Positions 1-4,115 of a DNA stretch of 6,084 nucleotides are shown here, in pieces. A model generated the notes under the pieces. That model was not told the DNA's origin. It saw only the letters and a program-made list of their open reading frames with translations, and ran no database searches. How positions within the stretch are numbered: the first letter of the stretch is position 1; each line of letters starts with the position of its first letter. The position numbers and the translations under genes are program-made. The DNA comes from Candidatus Ruminimicrobiellum caprinum (GTDB lineage: Bacteria; Elusimicrobiota; Endomicrobiia; Endomicrobiales; Endomicrobiaceae). The stretch is taken from positions 1 to 6,084 of the forward strand of contig JAFPUA010000254.1 in assembly GCA_017413305.1 (NCBI GenBank), in the 5' to 3' direction.

Positions 1-365
1 AAATTATTACAAATATCATCGAAACTTTCTACAGTTTCCATTACATATATTGGAAGATTTAACCGCATTAATTTTTCAATAGAATTTTTATTATTCCCTT
101 CTTTTGTGGATACTATCAAATCCGGCTTTAATGAAATAATTTTTTCTATATTAGGATCTGTAACCGTTCCAATCTTTTCTTTTTTGTTATCTTTGTCTAT
201 ATCACGACAATAAGTAGTATTGGCAATCAGTTCCGGCTCCATTCCCAGTTCGTACAAACTTTCCGTCACCGAAGGAGCAAGAGAGATGATACGAGAATAA
301 TCCGCTAACAAATTACCCGATAGCAAAAGTATTAAGAATACGATTAAAATATTTATTTTACGCAT
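1..365 (-). CDS. btuF: BtuF-like periplasmic cobalamin/iron-chelate-binding protein, N-terminal part
   Basis: This is the first 121 codons of a substrate-binding protein of the BtuF/FepB type (periplasmic binding, helical backbone family); the rest runs off the left edge. The start at 365 gives an ideal signal peptide: Met-Arg-Lys, a hydrophobic stretch over about residues 4-20, and a likely signal peptidase I site after LLA (residues 19-21). No lipobox cysteine is present. The mature start matches the family: RIISLAPSVTESLYELG (about residues 25-41), then a DPNIEKIISLKPDLIV block typical of BtuF-type proteins. The family delivers cobalamin or ferric chelates to a BtuCD-type ABC importer. Cobalamin is the likely ligand because the gene follows a corrinoid adenosyltransferase gene with a B12 riboswitch; sequence alone does not exclude a siderophore or haem ligand. 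No Shine-Dalgarno sequence is visible; a heptamer repeat occupies that place. Confidence 0.82.
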   Translation of the reverse strand, partial: MRKINILIVFLILLLSGNLLADYSRIISLAPSVTESLYELGMEPELIANTTYCRDIDKDNKKEKIGTVTDPNIEKIISLKPDLIVSTKEGNNKNSIEKLMRLNLPIYVMETVESFDDICNN

Positions 366-367
366 AA

Positions 368-392
368 AATTAATAATTAGTAATTAGCAATT
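368..392. repeat. 7-bp tandem repeat AATTAGN just upstream of the btuF start
   Basis: The plus strand reads AATTAAT, AATTAGT, AATTAGC and then AATT, three heptamer units plus four bases. The array ends two bases from the btuF start codon and fills the place where a ribosome binding site would lie. The same heptamer family appears in the opposite orientation at 2864-2891. Confidence 0.75.
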
Positions 393-411
393 TTGTTATT
401 TTTTATAATTT

Positions 412-436
412 TTAAAAATCGCTTTGCGATTTTTAA
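412..436. terminator. perfect 11-bp A/T-flanked hairpin between the adenosyltransferase gene and btuF
   Basis: Arms 412-422 and 426-436 pair perfectly (TTAAAAATCGC with GCGATTTTTAA) around a TTT loop. In minus-strand RNA the 3' arm carries five U's but is followed by A's, so as an intrinsic terminator it is only moderate. It lies after the adenosyltransferase stop and could end or attenuate that transcript. It may instead be the outer part of the palindromic element at 450-537, because the copy upstream of the adenosyltransferase gene is preceded by a similar hairpin. Confidence 0.4.
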
Positions 437-449
437 CACGACTAGAAAG

Positions 450-537
450 ATTTTAGGCGAGACGAAGAGTTTACGAAACGCAGTGTACAATTGAACAAGG
501 TACATAAGTTTCGGAAACTCAAAGTCGCAGCCAAAAT
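450..537 (+). repeat. palindromic element, copy 1 (downstream of the adenosyltransferase gene)
   Basis: About 30-bp imperfect inverted arms lie at 450-479 and 508-537; the inner part is nearly perfect (GAGTTTaCGAAAC at 467-479 against GTTTCGgAAACTC at 508-520). Between them TGTAC (484-488) pairs with GTACA (500-504). A diverged copy lies on the opposite strand at 1064-1221. The two share a GATTTkAGGyGArACGAAG block, a CGCrGTGTrCA block, ACATAAG, and a block ending in CAAATATT or AAAATATT. With its flanking hairpin the element spans about 412-547, filling the gap between the two B12 genes. No coding potential is seen; the family is not one I recognise. Confidence 0.65.
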
Positions 538-547
538 ATTTCGGTCG

Positions 548-1060
548 CTAAAACTCAATTCCTTCCTGTGCCGGTATACCCTTATTGTAGGGATGTTTTA
601 TTTCTTTCACTTCACTTACCAAATCTGCCTGTTCAATTAGTTTTTGGCTGGCACCTCTGCCGGTTATCATAACATTAGCTTTTTTATTCAATTCTTTCAC
701 GATATCTATCAAACTATCTTCTTCAATATATCCATCTCTTATTGCAATATTAAACTCTTCCAATACTATCAAATTGTATTTATTGTTTATTGCGATCTCT
801 TTTAATTTTTCTATTGCTTGTTCGCACTCTTTTATAACTTGCTCTTTTGTTACTTCTTTAAAACAGAAAGGATGTTTTTTGGCAAAAGAAAAAAAATCTA
901 AGTCTTCAAACTTTGACAAAACTTTCTGTTCACCGTAAAAATCTTCCCCTTTAAAAAGCTGAACTAAGCAAACTTTCTGACCATGACCTAAAGCTCTGAC
1001 AATTTGCCCGATGGAAGATGTTGTCTTTCCCTTTCCATTTCCCGTCACTACCATTATCAT
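548..1060 (-). CDS. cobO: ATP:corrinoid adenosyltransferase (CobA/BtuR/CobO family)
   Basis: The 170-residue product transfers the adenosyl group of ATP to reduced cob(I)alamin or a corrinoid precursor in the cytoplasm, giving the coenzyme form. Family marks are the P-loop GNGKGKTT at residues 7-14, then GQIVRALGHGQKVCLVQLFKG (18-38, read as two adjoining blocks), a Walker B-like LIVLEEF at 97-103, ITGRGAS at 132-138, and the conserved tail with HPYNKGI and AQEGIEF at the very end. Length is at the short end of the usual range. The first ATG (1058-1060) has AGGA about 8 nt upstream; the Met at residue 3 is a possible alternative start. The gene lies behind a cobalamin riboswitch and terminator, and ahead of a BtuF-like gene, which points to B12 salvage. 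It is tightly bracketed by two copies of a palindromic element in opposite orientation. Confidence 0.94.
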   Translation of the reverse strand: MIMVVTGNGKGKTTSSIGQIVRALGHGQKVCLVQLFKGEDFYGEQKVLSKFEDLDFFSFAKKHPFCFKEVTKEQVIKECEQAIEKLKEIAINNKYNLIVLEEFNIAIRDGYIEEDSLIDIVKELNKKANVMITGRGASQKLIEQADLVSEVKEIKHPYNKGIPAQEGIEF

Positions 1061-1063
1061 TTT

Positions 1064-1221
1064 TATGATCCTATTTCGATCTTAATATTTGGGTTACAAC
1101 TTTGCTTTTTCCTCCCTTATGTGCTCACCGCTTCGCTATACTTCCTGCACACCGCGGTCGGAAAATGCTTCGTTTCACCTCAAATCTTAAGATCTCTAAA
1201 ATTTTCTTCGAAAATTTTTAA
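1064..1221 (-). repeat. palindromic element, copy 2 (in the adenosyltransferase leader)
   Basis: Read on the minus strand this stretch aligns over most of its length with 412-547 read on the plus strand. It starts with a hairpin (AAAATTTTC 1198-1206, loop TTC, GAAAATTTT 1210-1218), continues with GATTTGAGGTGAAACGAAG and CGCGGTGTGCA, and ends with CCCAAATATT near 1084-1093. Its inner stem is TGTGC/GCACA where copy 1 has TGTAC/GTACA, a compensated change that supports a real stem. It makes up most of the roughly 180-nt leader between the terminator and the start codon. It holds a Shine-Dalgarno-like AAGGGAGG (minus strand, near 1111-1118) with no usable start codon behind it, and no gene. Confidence 0.6.
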
Positions 1222-1238
1222 CGACAACTACAAACAAC

Positions 1239-1276
1239 AAAAAATAAAAAAAGACCATTTCCCAAAGGAAACGGTC
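1239..1276 (-). terminator. intrinsic terminator acting as riboswitch expression platform
   Basis: On the minus strand GACCGTTTCC (1276-1267) pairs with GGAAATGGTC (1262-1253), ten pairs with one G-U, around a TTTG tetraloop. It is followed by TTTTTTTATTTTTT (1252-1239). This is a strong Rho-independent terminator. It lies 21 nt after the closing P1 helix of the cobalamin aptamer and upstream of the adenosyltransferase gene, so it is the natural switch element. Confidence 0.9.
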
Positions 1277-1297
1277 AAACAGTTTTTACTATAGACT

Positions 1298-1472
1298 TTC
1301 TTTAATTTATCTGCAAATAGCTTCTTTTCCCTGGAAAAGCAACAGACTGTCATAACAAAACAAGTAATAGACCGGGCTACAAAATTTCTTTTGATTACCG
1401 TTGCCGGGCAGCATCCGAATTGTACCTAAGTACTCACGGAACTTCCTTTACTTATCTCTATAAATTAAAGAA
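1298..1472 (-). promoter_or_regulatory. cobalamin (B12) riboswitch aptamer
   Basis: Read on the minus strand, a 13-bp perfect P1 helix closes the domain: TTCTTTAATTTAT (1472-1460) with ATAAATTAAAGAA (1310-1298). Inside are the family's conserved blocks in the right order: AAAGGAAG (1449-1442); a TCCG/CGGA stem capped by GTAC-TTAG-GTAC (1433-1422); the signature GCTGCCCGGCAACGG (1412-1398); a B12-box-like AGCCCGGTCTATTACTTG (1378-1361); and a 3' hairpin with arms 1324-1330 and 1333-1339. AAGTAA (minus, 1453-1448) pairs with TTACTT (1367-1362) in the B12 box. The signature block resembles adenosylcobalamin-type (class I) aptamers. Location ahead of an intrinsic terminator and a corrinoid adenosyltransferase gene fits repression by B12. 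Unusually, the aptamer begins only nine nucleotides after a tRNA gene. Confidence 0.92.
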
Positions 1473-1481
1473 CTTTTCACT

Positions 1482-1555
1482 TGGGCCTGGTAGGACTTGA
1501 ACCTACGACCATTCGATTATGAGTCGAGTGCTCTAACCAACTGAGCTACAGGCCC
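1482..1555 (-). tRNA. tRNA with CAU anticodon, probably tRNA-Ile2 (AUA-reading); otherwise elongator tRNA-Met
   Basis: A full 74-nt cloverleaf is present. The acceptor stem GGGCCTG/CAGGCCC is perfect, the D stem is GCTC/GAGC, the T arm is GTAGG-TTCAAGT-CCTAC, the discriminator is A (1482), and the anticodon CAT is at 1519-1521. CCA is not encoded. It is not an initiator tRNA, since G1 pairs with C72. It resembles known tRNA-Ile2 more than tRNA-Met: the CGACTCATAATCG anticodon arm and GGTCG that follows match E. coli ileX, and C4-G69 and C5-G68 are acceptor pairs I recall as favouring lysidine formation by TilS. AUA is common in this AT-rich genome. The outermost anticodon-stem pair is a C27-A43 mismatch. 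U36-A37 makes it a substrate type for t6A37 modification, for which tsaB and tsaE lie upstream. Its own promoter is at 1576-1604. Confidence 0.93.
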
Positions 1556-1575
1556 GCTTTAATTAACAGGTAGAT

Positions 1576-1604
1576 ATTATACTTAAAACTTTCTTTCAAG
1601 TCAA
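1576..1604 (-). promoter_or_regulatory. sigma70-type promoter for the tRNA-riboswitch-adenosyltransferase transcript
   Basis: On the minus strand a TTGACT -35 box (1604-1599) and a perfect TATAAT -10 box (1581-1576) are separated by exactly 17 bp. The expected start lies near 1568-1570, about 14 nt before the tRNA 5' end. No comparable promoter lies between the tRNA and the riboswitch, so this one probably serves the tRNA and the B12 genes. Confidence 0.85.
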
Positions 1605-1618
1605 GAAGATTTTATGAT

Positions 1619-1657
1619 AAAGGAACAGCTTATACTATTGATATAAGCTGTTCCTTT
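1619..1657 (-). terminator. 16-bp hairpin at the end of the lnt-to-chaperone gene run
   Basis: Arms 1619-1634 and 1642-1657 pair perfectly (core AGGAACAGCTTAT) around a 7-nt loop. The hairpin begins 17 nt after the chaperone stop codon and lies just before the tRNA promoter, the place for an operon terminator. In minus-strand RNA the U-run is short and half inside the stem (CCUUUAUC), while plus-strand RNA would end in six U's. It may therefore work in both directions, although no plus-strand gene feeds it. Confidence 0.7.
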
Positions 1658-1673
1658 TTTAAAACGGTTATTA

Positions 1674-2822
1674 TTAAGCAGCTTTTTCTGCCTGTGTACC
1701 TTGTGCAGTTTTGTCCATATCAAATGTTTTGATAATTTTTATATCTGCTTCTTGTAAAAGTTTCTGTCTTGCTTGCAAAACGATACTTTCTGCCCTTTTT
1801 TGATTTATATAATTTTTCAATTCCTGTTTATAAGCTTCGTAGGTAAATTTCTGTCCTGCAGCTTTTCCTGTAACATTCATTATAAAAAAGCCTTGAGCAA
1901 CATTAGGCTCTGCATTGTTTCTAAATATTTCAAAAACATTGCTTACTTCACCTGCTTTTAATTTTAAAGCTCTGGAAGATAATTCTATAGGAGCCATTCC
2001 TTCATACACATTCATTTTGGACAAATAAACTTTAGCGTCTTGCTGTGCATATTTTTGTGCAACTTCTACAAAATTTGAAGAACCTTTAATTTCTTTTCTT
2101 ATAGTGTTTGCCAATTGTTGTCTCTGCGCAAATTCTTCTTTTTTCATATTTTTATCGGCATAAACCAATATTAAGTCAAACTGTGCCTTAGGAGCAAGAT
2201 TAACTTTCAAATTTCCTGCAACGATTGCTGCTTCGTCGTATCTACCTTTATTTTTCTGTAACTCAGCAACTTTCTTTTTATCATTGTTATAAATAGCTGA
2301 AACATTGTCAAAGAAAACTTTTGTTTCTGCATCGCTAACAGGCTTTAAGTTTTTCTGTATAAGAGCGTTTCTATATTTTTCTATCATAATATCTTCCGTT
2401 ACGACAGACAAATATTTTTCCTTCGTTATTTTCTGCTCTTTTATTGCTTTATCGAAAGCCTTTTCTTGTTCTTTGGCAGTTAATTCTTTACCATCTGCAT
2501 TAACTTTAAACTGTTCTTTTACTCTTTCAACTACAGCGTCGATTTCTTCCTGTGTTGCACTAACATTTGATTTCTTTGCCTGCTGCAAAAAGACTTCTCT
2601 TATTATCATATCCTGAAGAACTCTTTTACCCAAAATATCTTTTGCATTAGGTTGCTGCATAGTTTGAGGATTTTGAGCTTTAACAACTCTATCTAAATTT
2701 CTGTCAAAATCAACTGAAGATATTTCTACTCCATTTACCGTTGCAACAACATTTTGACCTTTTGAACAACCTGCAATGCCCAAGCACAAACACAACATTA
2801 ATAAACAACTCAACTTTTTCAT
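1674..2822 (-). CDS. SurA/PrsA/PpiC-like lipoprotein chaperone, parvulin domain lacking histidine
   Basis: This 382-residue exported lipoprotein has a type II signal peptide: MKK, a hydrophobic run, and lipobox I-A-G-C with the acylated Cys at 19 followed by Ser. Residues about 24-165 form a helical SurA_N-like region (VVATVNGVEI start, then VLQDMIIREVFLQQAKK). Residues about 210-325 resemble a degenerate parvulin domain: AQFDLILVYAD stands where active parvulins have an ASHILV-type motif, and LKLKAGEVSNVFEIF matches the usual LKPGEVS block. The whole protein contains no histidine, so the canonical active site is absent. Known relatives assist folding of secreted or outer-membrane proteins, and chaperone action without isomerase activity is known in the family. 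The tail is helical, charged and Q-rich. A good ribosome binding site (AGGAGAAGG) precedes the ATG at 2822. It is last in the run from lnt and would be matured by that enzyme. Confidence 0.85.
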   Translation of the reverse strand: MKKLSCLLMLCLCLGIAGCSKGQNVVATVNGVEISSVDFDRNLDRVVKAQNPQTMQQPNAKDILGKRVLQDMIIREVFLQQAKKSNVSATQEEIDAVVERVKEQFKVNADGKELTAKEQEKAFDKAIKEQKITKEKYLSVVTEDIMIEKYRNALIQKNLKPVSDAETKVFFDNVSAIYNNDKKKVAELQKNKGRYDEAAIVAGNLKVNLAPKAQFDLILVYADKNMKKEEFAQRQQLANTIRKEIKGSSNFVEVAQKYAQQDAKVYLSKMNVYEGMAPIELSSRALKLKAGEVSNVFEIFRNNAEPNVAQGFFIMNVTGKAAGQKFTYEAYKQELKNYINQKRAESIVLQARQKLLQEADIKIIKTFDMDKTAQGTQAEKAA

Positions 2823-2863
2823 GACTTTTACACCTTCTCCTTTTTTTATTTTTTACCACAAAT

Positions 2864-2891
2864 TCTAATTACTAATTTCTAATTGCTAATT
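2864..2891. repeat. 7-bp tandem repeat, four units of NCTAATT
   Basis: TCTAATT, ACTAATT, TCTAATT and GCTAATT follow one another with only the first base varying. On the minus strand the unit reads AATTAGN, the same family as 368-392 but in the other orientation. The array takes up much of the 87-nt gap between the tsaB stop and the chaperone start. A short TTGCTA duplication lies beside it at about 2900-2911 and runs into the tsaB stop codon. Confidence 0.8.
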
Positions 2892-2909
2892 GAAAACAAA
2901 TTGCTATTG

Positions 2910-3557
2910 CTATTTATTTTCCTCTGCCCAAGATTTTCTTCCGTAGATAGGCTCTATCTTATCAAAAGAAACCCCGTCGATATTTTCTGCCATAAGCGCA
3001 AGCGTTGCAGCTCTTGGAAAATTTTGCCACTGTTGTAATGATATTGAACTTTTACCCAATTCTTTTTGCAAAATGTTCCTGTAAGCAAAAACGGCTGACC
3101 CTATAACCGTAATATTATTATATTTTTTTAAATTTTTTACAAATTTTTCTATGGGTATAATGATTATTTCATTTTTCTGTTTAACATAAACTTCGTTTCT
3201 TAATGCGTCAATTGCAGGGACTATTTTTGTTTCTTTTTTACCAATATTGAGCTGATTTTTTAAAATTTCAAGACTGTCACATGCAACTACAGGCTTACTT
3301 AAAGTTTGTGCCAAAGTTTTTATAACAGACATTGCAACCCTTATGCCTGTAAAGCTTCCCGGACCAATACTTACGGCAAACTTATCTATATCTTTTAATT
3401 CCCATTTTGCATCTTTTATAATTTTTTCAGTTAATGGAACTACAACATCGGAATGAATTTTCCCGGCATTATAAAAATATTCGGTTACAATATTGCCATT
3501 TTCGCTTATTGCTATACTAAGGGAACTGCCGCTTGATTCTATTGCTAGTATTTTCAT
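2910..3557 (-). CDS. tsaB: tRNA t6A modification complex subunit TsaB
   Basis: The 215-residue product is the TsaB (YeaZ) subunit of the bacterial TsaB-TsaD-TsaE complex. With TsaC-made threonylcarbamoyl-AMP, this complex forms t6A at position 37 of tRNAs that read ANN codons. TsaB has the ASKHA fold but is a non-catalytic partner for TsaD. Family marks are the N-terminal MKILAIESSGSSLSIAI, the IHSDVVVPL segment (residues 34-42) and the hallmark VSIGPGSFTGIRV (62-74), with PIYGRKSWAEE near the C-terminus. Length is slightly below the usual 220-230. The start at 3557 has AGAGG about 6 nt upstream. The gene follows tsaE after an 87-nt gap full of palindromes, and both are probably in one transcript. 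The CAU-anticodon tRNA downstream is a plausible substrate. Confidence 0.93.
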   Translation of the reverse strand: MKILAIESSGSSLSIAISENGNIVTEYFYNAGKIHSDVVVPLTEKIIKDAKWELKDIDKFAVSIGPGSFTGIRVAMSVIKTLAQTLSKPVVACDSLEILKNQLNIGKKETKIVPAIDALRNEVYVKQKNEIIIIPIEKFVKNLKKYNNITVIGSAVFAYRNILQKELGKSSISLQQWQNFPRAATLALMAENIDGVSFDKIEPIYGRKSWAEENK

Positions 3558-3568
3558 TTTAACCTCTA

Positions 3569-3629
3569 AAAATTTGCTTCACAAATTTTGGCTGAGCCGG
3601 ACACTCAGTGTCCTCAGCTGAGAGCTGAG
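3569..3629. repeat. cluster of three small palindromes and a heptamer pair between tsaE and tsaB
   Basis: Three neighbouring structures fill the gap. The first is a hairpin with AAAATTTG (3569-3576) and CAAATTTT (3582-3589). The second is a 15-bp palindrome GGACACT-C-AGTGTCC (3599-3613). The third is CTCAGCTGAG (3613-3622), which runs into two AGCTGAG heptamers (3616-3629). The first hairpin is followed in minus-strand RNA by U's directly before the tsaB ribosome binding site, so it could attenuate or affect tsaB translation. The AGCTGAG unit resembles the GCTGAGAA octamer inside thiL. Confidence 0.7.
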
Positions 3630-3644
3630 AGTTTTCGGTATTTT

Positions 3645-4115
3645 TTATACCATAGATTTCCGATTACGACCTTCGGGAATGACATAAGAAATGGCAATTT
3701 TTCTGCCGTCGTCAGTATAATCAATATTTATTTCCCATCTGTTTTTTATGTTATACTGCTTTAGTCTGTCACTCCACTCAATTAAAGAAATACCGTTGCC
3801 AAACAGATATTCATCTATCCCTAAATCAAAAGTGTTTTTATCGTCAAGTCTGTACAAATCCAAATGGTATATAGGACAAAGTTTGCTTTCAAACTCACTT
3901 ACCAACATAAAACTAGCACTTCTCGCAAACTTTTTTATACCGAAATAAAACAAAACACCTTGTATAAATGTGGTTTTGCCTGCTCCCAAATCTCCGTTAA
4001 GAAAAACTATATCTTTCGATTTTAAAATTTTGGCAAAATTTTTACCGAGAGATCTCGTTTCTTCGTCGGTTTTAGTATAAAAAATTTTGTTCTTAAAAGT
4101 GTTTATATCCGTCAT
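3645..4115 (-). CDS. tsaE: tRNA t6A modification ATPase TsaE
   Basis: This 156-residue P-loop ATPase drives turnover of the TsaB-TsaD t6A37 complex in the cytoplasm. The P-loop is NGDLGAGKTT (residues 40-49). Further family marks are the SASFMLVSEF switch region (67-76, usually SPTF), PIYHLDLYRL (81-90) and SLIEWSDRL (110-118). The P-to-A and T-to-S changes in the switch are mild departures. The start at 4115 overlaps the thiL stop by 23 bp, so translation is probably coupled; only a weak AAAGAA precedes it. The last dozen residues (from V145, VIPEGRNRKSMV) come from a repeat half element at 3654-3683, so the original C-terminus has probably been replaced. Confidence 0.93.
   Translation of the reverse strand: MTDINTFKNKIFYTKTDEETRSLGKNFAKILKSKDIVFLNGDLGAGKTTFIQGVLFYFGIKKFARSASFMLVSEFESKLCPIYHLDLYRLDDKNTFDLGIDEYLFGNGISLIEWSDRLKQYNIKNRWEINIDYTDDGRKIAISYVIPEGRNRKSMV
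3654..3683 (-). repeat. half of a palindromic repeat element, forming the tsaE 3' end
   Basis: On the minus strand the stretch begins GTCATTCC and ends CGGAAATCT, with arms that pair around a short loop. The same edges (GTCATTCC and CGGAATCTC) bound one half of the 67-bp element in thiL. It is read through by tsaE and supplies its last codons. Confidence 0.6.

Noticed and set aside
1111..1118. AAGGGAGG on the minus strand as a ribosome binding site for a leader peptide
   Set aside because: No ATG or GTG start follows at a usable distance, and the nearest TTG is followed at once by a stop codon. The sequence is part of the palindromic element.
450..1221. Insertion sequence with terminal inverted repeats carrying the adenosyltransferase gene as cargo
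   Set aside because: No transposase is present, the repeats are diverged and each is itself palindromic, and no target-site duplication is evident; kept only as an element-pair finding.
1004..1294. Plus-strand open frame of 96 codons
   Set aside because: It runs antisense through the adenosyltransferase start, the palindromic leader and the riboswitch terminator. Its translation has no family features and it has no ribosome binding site.
1516..1521. CATAAT inside the tRNA as an internal promoter for the riboswitch
   Set aside because: It is the anticodon loop, fixed by tRNA function, and the -35 position at 17 bp reads TCAGTT, a poor match.
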